From Halorarum halophilum (GTDB lineage Archaea > Halobacteriota > Halobacteria > Halobacteriales > Haloferacaceae): a DNA stretch of 64,000 bases. The translations under genes and the position numbers were made by a program. Where the stretch lies: assembly GCF_013401515.1 (NCBI RefSeq), contig NZ_CP058529.1, forward strand, positions 496,001 through 560,000, in the 5' to 3' direction. Below the pieces are notes generated by a model, which saw nothing but the letters and a program-made list of their open reading frames with translations, searched no databases and was not told where the DNA came from. Of the stretch, positions 44,821 to 54,579 are shown one piece after another. Within the stretch, counting starts at the first letter, position 1; each line of letters starts with the position of its first letter.

Positions 44821-45750
44821 ATGAACTGGAACTTCCGCGCCGTCCACCCGGCGGCGCTCTTCGCGCTGCTGGCGGCCCTCTGGGGCGGCTCGTTCGTCTG
44901 GATCGAGGTGGGCCTGGACTACTTCCCGCCGCTGTCGTTCGCCGCGCTCCGCTACGACGTGGCCGGATTGCTCGTCATCGCGTACGCGTACGCGACCGTC
45001 GACCGGTGGCGGCCCCGCGGCGAGGAGTGGCTCCCGGTCGCGGTGACTGCGATCTTCGTCATCGCCGCGTACCACGGCCTGCTGTTCCTCGGCATCGAGC
45101 ACGTCAGCGGCGCGGTCGCGGCGGTACTCATCGGACTCGCGCCCGTGTTGACCGCGGGCTTCGCGGCCGCGCTCCACCGGGGCGAGGGGCTCGACGGACC
45201 CCGAGTCGGCGGGATCCTGCTCGGCTTCCTCGGCGTCGCGGTCGTCGCGGGTATCGGTCCGGCCGGGTTCGCGGGCAGCGACGCGGGCGGGGTCGTCCTC
45301 GTGCTCGCGGGGGCCGCCGCGTTCGCGCTGGGAACCGTCCTCGCGCCCGAGGACGGGGCGCTTCCCCTCCGGACCGTCGAGGGCTGGGCGATGCTCGGCG
45401 GGGCAGGGTTGCTTCACGTCTGGGCCGCCGCACGCGGCGAATCGCTGGGCGAGGTCGCGTGGACGCCGGAGGCGCTCGCGGCGTTCGTCTACCTCGCGGT
45501 GCTCGCCGGCGCGGTCGCCTTCCTGGTGTACTTCCACCTGCTCTCGGCGATCGGGCCGACGGAGTTGAACCTCGTCGGCTACGTCGAACCGCTCGTCGCC
45601 GCCGGCGTCTCGTGGGCCGTGCTCGGCCAGGTGGTGGGTCCGCGCACGATGGCCGGGTTCGCCTGTATCCTCGCCGGCTTCGCGCTCGTGAAACACGCCG
45701 AACTCCGTCGGCTGGTCGGCGACGTCGGTACCCTCGCACGCGGCGCCTGA
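44821..45750 (+). CDS. EamA/DMT-family transporter
   Basis: A 309-residue permease with ten helices in two EamA repeats. The first opens AALFALLAALWGGSFVWIEVGL; the second ends LNLVGYVEPLVAAGVSWAVLG. Such proteins export amino acids or other metabolites. TATA-like tttaaagatac lies 27 bp before the ATG, so the transcript is leaderless. The divergent Lrp regulator suggests an amino-acid substrate, which is inference. Confidence 0.88.
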   Translation: MNWNFRAVHPAALFALLAALWGGSFVWIEVGLDYFPPLSFAALRYDVAGLLVIAYAYATVDRWRPRGEEWLPVAVTAIFVIAAYHGLLFLGIEHVSGAVAAVLIGLAPVLTAGFAAALHRGEGLDGPRVGGILLGFLGVAVVAGIGPAGFAGSDAGGVVLVLAGAAAFALGTVLAPEDGALPLRTVEGWAMLGGAGLLHVWAAARGESLGEVAWTPEALAAFVYLAVLAGAVAFLVYFHLLSAIGPTELNLVGYVEPLVAAGVSWAVLGQVVGPRTMAGFACILAGFALVKHAELRRLVGDVGTLARGA

Positions 45751-45793
45751 GCCGCCCCGGAACGGTTTTCCGCGACGCCCGGGTATCTCGGCC

Positions 45794-46036
45794 GTGAACC
45801 TCGAAGTCGTCGAGACGCCCGCCGGCGAGCTGTACGTCGACCGCGCGGACGGCGAGCGCGGCGCCGAAGCGCCGTTCTACCACGTGTACGCCGACCCCGA
45901 CGGGGAAACCCGCTGGGGGTACTTCTGCGGGAACTGCGAGACTGTGAACAACGCGATGGACGCGATGGGACGGATCGAGTGCAACGAGTGCGGCAACATC
46001 CGGAAGCCCGAGGAGTGGGACGCGGCCCACGAGTAG
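45794..46036 (+). CDS. Small zinc-finger protein (DUF5816-like)
   Basis: An 80-residue protein starting at GTG. YFCGNCETVNNAMDAMGRIECNECGNIRKPEEWDAAHE has two CxxC pairs and the ending characteristic of a halophile-specific small family. No enzyme role is known. It is 43 bp after the DMT gene. Confidence 0.75.
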   Translation: MNLEVVETPAGELYVDRADGERGAEAPFYHVYADPDGETRWGYFCGNCETVNNAMDAMGRIECNECGNIRKPEEWDAAHE

Positions 46037-46141
46037 GCGGGGGGACTCGGACCACGAGCGGACGGCCGGCGGTGGGGGTTCTCCAACCGGCGTCACGTCC
46101 GAGCCACCGGTGTTAACTCACAGCCGTGAGCAGGGGCCGTC

Positions 46142-46753
46142 ATGCTCCTGCAGTCTGCAACGAGTCTGACGCGCAGCGCGCTGGTACAGTTCGTCGGTGA
46201 CGTGCAGTCCGCGCTCCCGCAGGTGATCGCCGGAGCCGTCTTTCTCGTCGTCGCGATTGTGTTCGTCAAACTGCTGATGACGATCGTCCGGGCCGTGCTC
46301 GACAGGTCGTTCCCTGGCGAATCGCCGGTCTACCGGCAGTTCCTGGCGACGATCGTCGCCATCTTCCTCTGGTTCGGCGTCGGGCTCTCCTTCCTCTCGG
46401 TCGTCGGCCTCGACGGGATCGCCCAGTCGCTCGGCACGGCGGCCGGCTTCGTGGCCCTCGGCGTCTCCTACGCGACCTCCAGCATGATCGCCGACGCGGT
46501 AGCCGGCGTCTACCTCCTCCGGGACCCGGACTTCAACCCCGGCGATCGGGTCGACATCGACGGGACCGTCGGCGAGGTCCGGTCGATCGAACTCCGGAAG
46601 ACCCGACTTACGGTCGAGGGCGATACGGTCGTCCGCGGGAACTCGGAGATCGAGCAGAAGTGGACGAAACTGAACGACGTGGACGTGCGGGACGCGACGT
46701 CCGACCCGACTCGACCCGAGGGCTCCCAGGGACACGGCGCGTCCGGGAAGTGA
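46142..46753 (+). CDS. Small MscS-domain membrane protein
   Basis: A 203-residue protein. Three helices (about 27-50, 65-90, 93-118) lead into the MscS channel core: GFVALGVSYATSSMIADAVAGVYLLRDPDFNPGDRVDIDGTVGEVRSIELRKTRL. Only the pore helix and a beta domain are present; the C-terminal alpha-beta domain of full MscS is missing. Mechanosensitive channels release solutes on hypo-osmotic shock. The C-terminus is hydrophilic. Confidence 0.85.
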   Translation: MLLQSATSLTRSALVQFVGDVQSALPQVIAGAVFLVVAIVFVKLLMTIVRAVLDRSFPGESPVYRQFLATIVAIFLWFGVGLSFLSVVGLDGIAQSLGTAAGFVALGVSYATSSMIADAVAGVYLLRDPDFNPGDRVDIDGTVGEVRSIELRKTRLTVEGDTVVRGNSEIEQKWTKLNDVDVRDATSDPTRPEGSQGHGASGK

Positions 46754-46850
46754 GAGTGCGAGTAGGTGGATGAGAGGGTGGACAGTCGGGTGATACTCAG
46801 ACACACGATGTCCCACGAGGCTTATCTCTCCACGCTGCGAAGCCCGGCGT

Positions 46851-47789
46851 ATGTTCGTGGGTCACGCCCTCCTCGCGTTCGCCCTCGTCGGCGCTCTCGC
46901 CGCCAGGGTGACCGATCCCCGGAGGGCCCTCGCGTACGGCGCCGTCGCGGCGGCGTTCGCCGCCGTGCCCGACGTCGACATCGGCTACGCGGTCGTGGGG
47001 CTGGGGGGCGCGCTCGGCGCCGGTCCGCTCGAACTCGCCTCGGCGTTCTGGGAGACCGGTAACGTCGTCCACCGCGCGGTGACACACTCGCTCGTCGTCG
47101 CCCCGGTGGCCGCGCTCGCCGCGGCGGCGTGGGTGGACGGTCGACGGCTCGCGCGGACGCTGGCGATCGTGCTCGCGGTACTGCTCGTCGCGGTCGCCAC
47201 GGTCGCGACCGGCGCACTCGCCGGGGTCGTCACGTTCGCGTTCGCGGCGGCCTGTCTCGCGCTCGCGTCGGTCGTCGTCCGTCGGACCGACCTCGATCCG
47301 CGGGCGACGTTCTGTCTGGCCCTGGTCGGCCTCGCCACCCACCCGTTCGGCGACATGTTCACGGGTGAGCCGCCGGCGCTGTTCTACCCGCTCGCGTCGG
47401 TCCCCCTCGAGACCGTCTCGCTGCACCCGGATCCGACCCTCCACCTGCTCGCGGCGTTCGGTATCGAACTCGCGACGGTGTGGGCCGCGCTGCTGGTCTG
47501 GACCGGCCTCCGCGAGGGACGACGGCTCCCCCGCGTCGACGCCCGCGCGGCGACCGGTGCGGCCTACGCCGCGACCGCGTTCGTCATCCCGGCGCCGACG
47601 CTCGACGTCTCGTACCCGTTCGTGTTCAGCGTCCTCGCCGTCGGCCTGGTCGGCGTCGCGCCACGCGTCCGGTTCCGGTCGCGGACGTTCTCCCGACCCG
47701 GCCCCGAACGGGCGGTCTACACGGGGCTGACCGCGGTGACGGTCGCGGCCCTGGCGTACGCGGCGGCGTACGTGTCGCTGTTCGGGTAG
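46851..47789 (+). CDS. Membrane-bound metal-dependent hydrolase (DUF457/YdjM-like)
   Basis: A 312-residue membrane protein with about eight helices. It begins MFVGHALLAFALVGALAAR and has PDVDIGYAV near residue 43 and NVVHRAVTHSLVVAP near 73, then ATHPFGDMFTGEPPALFYP. The conserved His and Asp pairs (GH, PDVD, HRxxTHS, HPxGD) are the YdjM/DUF457 metal signature. These proteins are called metal-dependent hydrolases; the substrate is unknown. Confidence 0.85.
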   Translation: MFVGHALLAFALVGALAARVTDPRRALAYGAVAAAFAAVPDVDIGYAVVGLGGALGAGPLELASAFWETGNVVHRAVTHSLVVAPVAALAAAAWVDGRRLARTLAIVLAVLLVAVATVATGALAGVVTFAFAAACLALASVVVRRTDLDPRATFCLALVGLATHPFGDMFTGEPPALFYPLASVPLETVSLHPDPTLHLLAAFGIELATVWAALLVWTGLREGRRLPRVDARAATGAAYAATAFVIPAPTLDVSYPFVFSVLAVGLVGVAPRVRFRSRTFSRPGPERAVYTGLTAVTVAALAYAAAYVSLFG

Positions 47790-47871
47790 TCCCCCGCGGC
47801 CGACGTCGGCAGCCGTCGTCGCGGACCTCCCGACGGAACCCCTTTTGTCATCCGGGTCACAACCGGATGCC

Positions 47872-48510
47872 ATGCAACGAAGCGGGCTCCGCAACGTGGT
47901 CGAGGACCGCCGGCTCAACGCGGGCATGGGCTGGTTCGTCGTCATCTTCATGGCGGCCGTGGCCCTGGGCGAACTCCTCGGCGGCGAACCGGTGTGGGGC
48001 GTGTTCGTCCTGCTCGTCGTCGCCCTGGCGGTCGTCCCGCCGCTGGCGTTCCGTGATTCGACCGCGATGCTCCCCTGGGAGGTGCTACTGCTGGTCGCGC
48101 TACCCGCGATCGGCCGGGCGTTGGTCGCCGGCGAGACGGTCGCGGGCGTCTCCTTCACCGGGCGAGTGACGACGTACCTCGCGGTGGCGACGGTCGCGCT
48201 CATCGTCGCAGTGGAGATGGACGTGTTCACGCCCGTCCGGATGAGCCACAGTTTCGCGGTGTTCTTCGTCACCATCGCGACGATGGCCGCGGCCGGCCTC
48301 TGGGCGGTGCTCCAGTACGCCTCGGACCTGCTCCTCGGGACGGGGTTCCTGCTCCGGGGACGGCCCGAGGAGGTCGTCGAGCGGGCGCTCATGCTGGATT
48401 TCATCGCCGCGACCCTCGCAGGTCTCGCCGCGGGGCTGCTGTTCGAGTACTACTTCAGGCGCCGATCGAACGCCGACGTCCGCGTCCCCGTGGAGGTGCC
48501 GGAGCCGTGA
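47872..48510 (+). CDS. Membrane protein, split partner 1
   Basis: A 212-residue protein with about six helices. It opens NVVEDRRLNAGMGWFVVIFMA; later it has VFTPVRMSHSFAVFFVTIATMAAAGLW and LDFIAATLAGLAAGLLFEYYF. This matches the N-terminal half of the fused protein at 35.8 kb. I chose the ATG at 47872 over an upstream TTG. Its stop overlaps the next start by four bases. Role unknown. Confidence 0.75.
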   Translation: MQRSGLRNVVEDRRLNAGMGWFVVIFMAAVALGELLGGEPVWGVFVLLVVALAVVPPLAFRDSTAMLPWEVLLLVALPAIGRALVAGETVAGVSFTGRVTTYLAVATVALIVAVEMDVFTPVRMSHSFAVFFVTIATMAAAGLWAVLQYASDLLLGTGFLLRGRPEEVVERALMLDFIAATLAGLAAGLLFEYYFRRRSNADVRVPVEVPEP

Positions 48511-49169
48511 ACGTTCGCGACCGACTCGGCATCTCGGACGATACCCAGCGCCTGATAACGCGGCTCATGCAGCTCACGCTCGTGGGCCTGCTGTTCGTCG
48601 GGTTGGACCGGGGGGACACCGGCATCATGGTGAACGCGAGCGTCGGCCTCCTCGTGTCCTACCTCCCCGCGGTGCTCGAGCGGGAGTACGACCTCCCCAT
48701 GGACGCCGGACTGACGCTCTGGATCACCTCGGCGGTGTTCCTCCACGCGATCGGTACCGTCGGCCTGCCGGGCGCCACGGGGAACTTCTACAACAACGTC
48801 TGGTGGTGGGACCACATGACCCACGCGCTCTCCTCGTCCGTCGTCGCCGCCACCGGCTACACCGTCACGCGGGCGATCGACAGGCACTCCGAGGCGGTGT
48901 ACCTCCCCGACCGGTTCATGTTTGTGTTCATCCTCCTGTTCGTCCTCGCGTTCGGCGTGTTCTGGGAGGTCATCGAGTTCGCCATCGCCGAGACCGCCCA
49001 TGCGCTCGGGACCGCTTCGGTGCTCACCCAGTACGGGCTGGAGGACACGCTGCTGGACCTCGTGTTCGACACCATCGGGGGGATAATCGTGGCCATCTGG
49101 GGGACGGCACACCTCACCGACCTCACCGGTGCGATCACGGATAGACTCGACGGGCGACGGTCGAGGTAG
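48507..49169 (+). CDS. Membrane protein, split partner 2 (DUF2238-like)
   Basis: A 220-residue protein with six helices, starting at [50 protein letters not shown] and [11 protein letters not shown] match the C-terminal half of the fused protein at 35.8 kb. The conserved D..TH and WE.(I/L)EF residues resemble the DUF2238/YjdF family. It overlaps partner 1, so both are made together. Confidence 0.78.
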   Translation: MNVRDRLGISDDTQRLITRLMQLTLVGLLFVGLDRGDTGIMVNASVGLLVSYLPAVLEREYDLPMDAGLTLWITSAVFLHAIGTVGLPGATGNFYNNVWWWDHMTHALSSSVVAATGYTVTRAIDRHSEAVYLPDRFMFVFILLFVLAFGVFWEVIEFAIAETAHALGTASVLTQYGLEDTLLDLVFDTIGGIIVAIWGTAHLTDLTGAITDRLDGRRSR

Positions 49170-49234
49170 CGGGACGCGTCGGGGGCGCGTTCCGCCACCC
49201 GTTTTTTCCCGGTTGCGAGCGTACCGTCGACGCG

Positions 49235-49435
49235 ATGGTGTTCAAGAAGATCACACTCATCGGGCAGAGCACGGAGAGTTTCGACGCGGCGGCCGACGAC
49301 GCGATAGACCGCGCGGAGGAGACGCTCGACAACGTCCACTGGATCACGGTCGAGGAGTTCGGCGTCGAGGTCGCGTCGGTCGAGGGACGGGAGTACCAGG
49401 CCGAGGTCGAGGTGGCCTTCGAACTCGAGGACTAG
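49235..49435 (+). CDS. Dodecin (flavin-storage protein)
   Basis: A 66-residue protein that fits dodecin exactly in length and pattern: [62 protein letters not shown]. Twelve copies form a hollow sphere that binds riboflavin or FAD. The Trp in HWITVEE is the residue that stacks on the flavin. It stands alone. Confidence 0.95.
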   Translation: MVFKKITLIGQSTESFDAAADDAIDRAEETLDNVHWITVEEFGVEVASVEGREYQAEVEVAFELED

Positions 49436-49470
49436 CTCCTCGGGGCGCCGTTCTTCCAACCGGCGGCGCG

Positions 49471-50454
49471 TCAGTCCCGACGCGCGGGGCTGGAGGGAGC
49501 GTCGACGCCGCGTCCCTCGCCGACGTTGACCTCCGCGGTGCCGCTGGTATCGTCGAATACGAGGTGCTGGTGCGGGTACGGGATCGTCACGTCGACGTCC
49601 TCCTCGTTCAGCAGGCGCCAGACCTCGGTCTGGACCTTCGAGCGAACGGTGAGCAGCTTGTACGGCCGGTGCGCCCAGTAGCGGAGCCTGAGGTAGACGC
49701 CGTGATCGCCGAACTGGTCGATGTAACAGGTCGGTTTCGCGGGGTACCTGGCGGTACCGATGCGGATGTCCGGCCCGCCCTCGACGACGTCCTCGCAGTC
49801 CGAGGCGGCCCGTTCGATGAGCGACCGCGCCTTCGCCACGTCCGACTCGTAGCTGACGGCGACGTCGATGGAGAGGCGGGTGCGCTCGTCCTCCGCCGAG
49901 TAGTTCTTCACCATGTCGTCCCGGATGACCGAGTTCGGGATGACCGCGAACGTGTTGTCCATGGTCAGGATCTTCGTGAACCGGAGGGTGATGTCGTCGA
50001 CGAACCCCGTGGTGCCGTCCGTGAGTTCGATCATGTCGCCGATCTCGTACGGCTGGTCCGCCAGCACGAACACCCCGTTGATGATCGACCCCACGATGGG
50101 CGCGAGGATGATACCGACCACCGCGGAGAACACACCGACCGACAGGACGATGTTGCCGAGTTCGATGCCGGCCGCACCGAGTCCGGTGAACGCGAACAGG
50201 AGGATGATCCCGAGACGGGTGGCGCGGAGCATCGTCTGGGCCACGCTCTGTCTGACGAACCGGCGGGCGATCGGCCTGCCGAGCAGGCGGACGACGTACT
50301 TCGAGAAAATCGCACCGAGGGCCACGAACAGGAGGAAGATGGCGGCGGGGGCGCCCGGGAACGCGAGGACCTCGTTGTAGAAGGCGTTCAACGATCCCTC
50401 CGTGATCCCCAACGCCTCGGGAATGCCAGTGGGCGTTTCGGTCCCCGTTTGCAT
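49471..50454 (-). CDS. MscS-family mechanosensitive channel
   Basis: A 327-residue channel protein. Three or four helices come first (about 28-55, 75-95, 98-125), then the pore helix and beta domain GSIINGVFVLADQPYEIGDMIELTDGTTGFVDDITLRFTKILTMDNTFAVIPNSVI, then the C-terminal alpha-beta domain with YWAHRPYKLLTVRSKVQTEVWRLLNEEDVDVTIPYPHQHL. I chose the ATG at 50454. It is a full MscS-like protein, unlike the short one at 46.1 kb. Confidence 0.92.
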   Translation of the reverse strand: MQTGTETPTGIPEALGITEGSLNAFYNEVLAFPGAPAAIFLLFVALGAIFSKYVVRLLGRPIARRFVRQSVAQTMLRATRLGIILLFAFTGLGAAGIELGNIVLSVGVFSAVVGIILAPIVGSIINGVFVLADQPYEIGDMIELTDGTTGFVDDITLRFTKILTMDNTFAVIPNSVIRDDMVKNYSAEDERTRLSIDVAVSYESDVAKARSLIERAASDCEDVVEGGPDIRIGTARYPAKPTCYIDQFGDHGVYLRLRYWAHRPYKLLTVRSKVQTEVWRLLNEEDVDVTIPYPHQHLVFDDTSGTAEVNVGEGRGVDAPSSPARRD

Positions 50455-50593
50455 ACGACCGGCGAGGATGCCGCCGCGAAAAAGCGTTGCCTTCGGCAGG
50501 TGGACTGCACACCCCACCGCCCGCCGATCGTGCGTCCGGTGGAACTGCCCCCCTCCCGGTACCACTAACCCCGAGCCGGTCGTACCTATCCCC

Positions 50594-51349
50594 ATGCCCG
50601 ACACGCGCACGGACGGCGGCCCGTCGTTCCACGTCGATAGCACGTCGAAGCCGTCGAGTACCGTTCTGGCCGGGTTCTCCGGGTTCGGCCTGGCGGGCCT
50701 GACGGCCGTGGACTACCTGGTCGACCACCTCGAACTCGAACAGACGGGTCACATCCGCGCCGAGGGGCTACCGACCATCACCCCGTTCGAGGCGGGCCGC
50801 CCCCGGTACCCGACCCGGCTCTACTCGCGTCCCGACCTGGACGTGACCGTGCTCGTCGGGGAGCTGTTCGTCCCCGTCTCCATGGCCGATCCGTTCTCGA
50901 ACGCGATCCTCCAGTGGACCGGGAAGAGCGACGTCACCGAGGTCGGCGTGCTGTCGGGCATCCCGTTCGCCCACGGCCCGGACGACCACCGGGCGTTCTA
51001 CGTCGCCAGCGACGACTACGCCGCGAGGCACTTCGAGGGCGATGACGCGTCCCCCGTCCCCCCGATGGGGAACGGCTTCCTCGACGGGACGAACGCGGCA
51101 CTGATGGCACGGGCCATGGAGTCCGACCTCGCCGTCGGCGTGTACGTCACGCCGGTCCACGCCGAGGTCCCGGATGTCGACGCGACCATCCGGCTCCTCG
51201 AGGCCGTCGAGGCGGTGTACGAACTCGGTATCGACACGGCGCCGCTGGAGGCGTTCGCGGAGCAGGTCCACCAGCACTACCAGAGCCTCGCCGAGCGCCT
51301 CGAGGCCGCCGCCGAAGAGGAACAACCGCTCGACCGGATGTACATGTGA
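50594..51349 (+). CDS. PAC2-family proteasome assembly chaperone-like protein
   Basis: A 251-residue protein of the PAC2 fold. TVLAGFSGFGLAGLTAVDYLVDHLELEQTGHI near residues 22-53 is the signature start, and GFLDGTNAALMARAM the later motif. C-terminal helix HQHYQSLAERLEAAAEEEQPLDRMYM is also typical, with the conserved MYM end. The archaeal members (PbaA/PbaB-like) bind proteasome parts; function in haloarchaea is untested. Confidence 0.88.
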   Translation: MPDTRTDGGPSFHVDSTSKPSSTVLAGFSGFGLAGLTAVDYLVDHLELEQTGHIRAEGLPTITPFEAGRPRYPTRLYSRPDLDVTVLVGELFVPVSMADPFSNAILQWTGKSDVTEVGVLSGIPFAHGPDDHRAFYVASDDYAARHFEGDDASPVPPMGNGFLDGTNAALMARAMESDLAVGVYVTPVHAEVPDVDATIRLLEAVEAVYELGIDTAPLEAFAEQVHQHYQSLAERLEAAAEEEQPLDRMYM

Positions 51350-51400
51350 GGCAGGCGCGGATGCGGCAGTGCCGACCGGAACCGGCACCCGCGACGATAC

Positions 51401-51432
51401 TCGGCCGACGGGGATTCGAACCCGGGCGAAAG
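51401..51432 (-). other. Degraded tRNA 3-prime-end relic
   Basis: Read on the minus strand, about 30 bases look like a tRNA T arm and 3-prime acceptor: CCGGG-TTCGAAT-CCCCG then TCGGCCGA. One T-stem pair is mismatched, and the upstream half of a tRNA is absent. This kind of partial copy is what integrated elements leave at an attachment site. Chance resemblance is possible. Confidence 0.4.
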
Positions 51433-51522
51433 TGATTTATGGCAGTCATGTGACTTCGTTCCGGACTCCGGTTGTACTCGCGAGGTAGTAAATCACATAT
51501 ACCCTCGGCCGGAGGTGACGGT

Positions 51523-52560
51523 ATGGCCGACGACCTGCGCTCGACGATGGAGCGCGTGGGAGAGCGATTCAACCTCGGCGAGTACGAGATCGACGCGTAC
51601 CTCGCGGTGCTCGAGCGGGGCGAACTGACGGCGAGCGAGATCGCCAGCGAGACCGACATCCCGCAGCCGAGGGTGTACGACACCGTCCGGAGCCTCTCCG
51701 ACCGCGGACTCGTGGAGCTCCGCGAGTCGCGACCGATGAAGATCGTGGCGGTCGACCCCGGCGAGGCGTTCGGCGACATCCGCTCGTCGCTCGCCGAGAT
51801 GGTCGACGAACTGGAGGCCCGGTACACCGCGCCGACCCGCGACACGGAGGCAGTCTCGCTCGTGAAGTCGCGCTCGACGATCCTCCGGTACCTGGAGGAG
51901 GTCATCGAGCAGGCCGAGTACGAACTCACCATCTCGCTCACGCCCGACCTGCTCCGTCGCTTCCGCGAGACGCTCTCGGACCGGGTCTCGGAGGGGATCG
52001 CGATCGAACTGCTCGTGACACCAGCCTCGCGCGCGCCGTCGCCCGCCGAGTTCGACTACGAGGCGGTGGCGACGGAGGTCCGCGGCCGTCGCGGCATCAC
52101 CACGCCCGTCATCGCAGTCGCCGACGGGGAGTACTCGGTGTACGCGACCCAGGACGCGCTGCGCGACGACCGCGACCGCTACGGCGTCATCTTCAACCGC
52201 TCCGCGCTGGGCTTCCTGGTCTCGGGGTTCTTCGGGACGGTGCTGTGGAGCACCGCCGAGAGTATCGCGGTCGACGGCCAGGGACGGCCGTTCCCTCGGA
52301 CGTACGCCTCCATCCGTCGGGCCGTGAAGGACGTCCACGAACTCGACGGGGACTTCCGCGCGGTCATCACGGGGCGCAACGTGGAGACGGGCAACGAGGT
52401 CCGCGTCGAGGGGCCGGTCGTCGAGTACGAGTTCGACCCCTCCGAGCAGGTCGCCTCCATCTCGGTGGAGGACCCCGAGGGGGGCCGGGTCAGCATCGGC
52501 GGACTCGTCGCCGCCTTCGAGGACATCGAGGGTCAGGAGATCCGTCTCGACCGGGGCTGA
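51523..52560 (+). CDS. TrmB-family transcriptional regulator
   Basis: A 345-residue regulator. Residues about 15-85 are a winged helix: [47 protein letters not shown] coiled part follows ([13 protein letters not shown]), then a phospholipase-D-like fold ([16 protein letters not shown]), then the TrmB C-terminal domain from about 250. TrmB proteins sense sugars; the Halobacterium homologue controls gluconeogenesis and central metabolism. Here the ligand is unknown. An AT-rich promoter (aaatcacatata) lies about 25 bp before the ATG. Confidence 0.9.
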   Translation: MADDLRSTMERVGERFNLGEYEIDAYLAVLERGELTASEIASETDIPQPRVYDTVRSLSDRGLVELRESRPMKIVAVDPGEAFGDIRSSLAEMVDELEARYTAPTRDTEAVSLVKSRSTILRYLEEVIEQAEYELTISLTPDLLRRFRETLSDRVSEGIAIELLVTPASRAPSPAEFDYEAVATEVRGRRGITTPVIAVADGEYSVYATQDALRDDRDRYGVIFNRSALGFLVSGFFGTVLWSTAESIAVDGQGRPFPRTYASIRRAVKDVHELDGDFRAVITGRNVETGNEVRVEGPVVEYEFDPSEQVASISVEDPEGGRVSIGGLVAAFEDIEGQEIRLDRG

Positions 52561-52685
52561 GCCCGTCTCCGAACGTTTTTGCGACCGAACGGCACATCAC
52601 TTGGACCCGTCGCCTCACGCCACACCCTGTCATACGCTAACGGGCCTCTCCAATGACTTATCCGTGTAACGTACGAAATAGGACC

Positions 52686-52970
52686 GTGAGTGAAGAACGC
52701 GGGCGGCGGAATCTCCGCATGCCCAACAGCGATCAGGTGTTCGCCGTCGTGACCGAACACCTCGGGGGGAACCACGTCCGGCTCCGGTGTGCGGACGGCG
52801 AGGAGCGGATGGGGCGGATCCCCGGCCGAATGAAGTACCGCACGTGGATCAACGAGGGAGACGTCGTCATCGCGGAGCCGTGGGACTGGCAGGACGAGAA
52901 GGCCAACATCGAGTGGCGCTACACGAGCGAGGACGCCCAGCAGCTCCGCGAAGAAGGCCACATCGACTGA
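52686..52970 (+). CDS. Translation initiation factor aIF-1A
   Basis: A 94-residue OB-fold factor. [71 protein letters not shown] is the IF1/eIF1A core. It aids start-site selection on the small subunit. I chose the GTG at 52686; upstream frame is not conserved. Haloarchaea often have more than one copy. Confidence 0.94.
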   Translation: MSEERGRRNLRMPNSDQVFAVVTEHLGGNHVRLRCADGEERMGRIPGRMKYRTWINEGDVVIAEPWDWQDEKANIEWRYTSEDAQQLREEGHID

Positions 52971-53096
52971 CGCTGATTTCGGCCGGCGGAACCGACGCGA
53001 CTCCCGAGTGATCCTCCCCAGATAGCCGCGGCTCCGAGTCGATTTTCGAGGCAGAATCGCACTACGTAGCGGGACAACCCCCTCCGAGAGCGTCGA

Positions 53097-54158
53097 CTAC
53101 ACCTCGACGACGAACGGTGCGAACTCGCCGGCGCGACCGGCCATCGCCCCGAGGAGGTCCGCCACGGCGACGAGGTCCTCGGTGTCGATCACCTCGACCG
53201 GCGTGTGCATGTACCGGTTCGGCAGGCCGACGTTGAGCGACGGGACGCCGCCGCGGCTGGTGAACACCGCGTCGGCGTCGGTGCCGGTGCGCCCGCCCGC
53301 CGCCTGTAACTGCACCTCGATGCCCTCGGCGGCGGCGCTCTCCCGGGCGAGCTCGACGACGCGCGGGTGGTTCGCGCTGCCGCGACCGACGACGGGGCCG
53401 TCCCCGAGGGTGACTGGTCCGGTGTTCTTCTTGGCAACGTCGGGGTTGTCGGTCGCGTGGGTCACGTCGACGGCGACGTAGGCGTCCGGCGCGAGGTCGA
53501 ACCCGACCATCTTCGCGCCGTTCAGGCCGACCTCCTCCTGCACCGTCGAGACGGCGTACACGGTGGCGTCGACGTCGGCCTCGACGGCGCGGCGGAGCCC
53601 CTCCGCCGCCGCCCACGTCCCGACGCGGTTGTCCATCCCGCGGGCGCTCACCCGCGTTCCGTGGAGGTCGAACACGGTGGTCGAGAACGTGACGGGGTCC
53701 CCGACCTCGACCAGTTCGCGTGCCTCCTCGGCGCTTTCCGCGCCCACGTCGACGAACTGCTCCCGCACGTCCTCGAACGTGTCCTCGTCCTCCTCGCGGA
53801 GGTGGATGGCCGTCTGCCCGATCACGCCCTGGACGGGCTCGTCGGCGTGGACCGTGACGTGCTGGCCTTTGGAGACTGTCCGGTCGGAACCGCCGACGCG
53901 GTCGAGTCTGAGGAACCCGTCCTCTAGTACGTCCCGGACGATGAACCCGATCTCGTCGGCGTGGCCGCCGAAGGCGATGGACGGCCCGTCGCCGCTCCCA
54001 TCGTGGACCCCGACCGCGTTGCCGTACGCGTCGGTCCGCACGTCGTCGGCGAACTCCCGGACGTACTCGGTCCAGACTCGCTGGCCCGCGGTCTCGAATC
54101 CCGAGGGGGAGGGCGTCTCGAGGAGCGATTCGAGGAACGCTCGTCGGTCGTCGTTCAT
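53097..54158 (-). CDS. M42-family metallopeptidase
   Basis: A 353-residue cocatalytic metallopeptidase, of the tetrahedral aminopeptidase (TET) group. Metal ligands are seen as GGHADEIGF near residue 68, RGMDNRVGTW near 174, the catalytic VQEEVG near 208, DVTHATDN near 228 and YMHTPVEV near 318. TET peptidases trim peptides after proteasome or protease action and form 12-mers. Length is normal. Confidence 0.93.
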   Translation of the reverse strand: MNDDRRAFLESLLETPSPSGFETAGQRVWTEYVREFADDVRTDAYGNAVGVHDGSGDGPSIAFGGHADEIGFIVRDVLEDGFLRLDRVGGSDRTVSKGQHVTVHADEPVQGVIGQTAIHLREEDEDTFEDVREQFVDVGAESAEEARELVEVGDPVTFSTTVFDLHGTRVSARGMDNRVGTWAAAEGLRRAVEADVDATVYAVSTVQEEVGLNGAKMVGFDLAPDAYVAVDVTHATDNPDVAKKNTGPVTLGDGPVVGRGSANHPRVVELARESAAAEGIEVQLQAAGGRTGTDADAVFTSRGGVPSLNVGLPNRYMHTPVEVIDTEDLVAVADLLGAMAGRAGEFAPFVVEV

Positions 54159-54329
54159 GGGGATTGGTCGACCGGCGGCGGCATGAAGCCGGCGAAACCC
54201 GGGGCTATCGATCGACTCCGCTACTGGTGAGTTGCTACTCTCGCCGGGGATTCGTTACTCGGTCACCGCGGACCGTCGCCGGCAGTTCCGCCCCAACGGA
54301 TAAACCCCTGGTCGTCGTATCCCCTGTGC

Positions 54330-54575
54330 ATGGATATAACGCTCCTCGAACTGCACGTGGACGACGGCTTCGACTTCAGTCCGACCGGCTCGATCGGCAG
54401 CTCGGATTCCTCCGAGGTCGACGAGGCCGAGGACGAGACCGACTCGAGCTCCTCCCGGGGCGGGATGGTCGCGCTCGGCGTCCTCATCCTCCTCGCGGTC
54501 CTCGCGCTCGGCGCGAAGCGGATGATGGGCGAGGACATGGAGGAACTGGAAGAGCTCGACGAGATCCCGGCCTGA
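54330..54575 (+). CDS. Small single-helix membrane protein
   Basis: An 81-residue protein. The first 45 residues are acidic and Ser-rich (SSDSSEVDEAEDETDSSSS), then one helix GGMVALGVLILLAVLALGA, then an acidic tail. No family was recognised. It lies between two divergent-convergent genes; its stop is five bases from the end of the aspartoacylase-like gene. Confidence 0.55.
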   Translation: MDITLLELHVDDGFDFSPTGSIGSSDSSEVDEAEDETDSSSSRGGMVALGVLILLAVLALGAKRMMGEDMEELEELDEIPA

Positions 54576-54579
54576 TCGG

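Noticed and set aside
46797-48404. 535-codon minus-strand frame opposite the YdjM-like and membrane protein genes
   Set aside because: Ser/Thr/Arg/Asp-rich translation without domain pattern; plus-strand genes are well supported.
48857-50752. Very long minus-strand frame crossing dodecin and MscS genes
   Set aside because: It overlaps a dodecin and an MscS gene in other frames and is His/Arg-rich noise.
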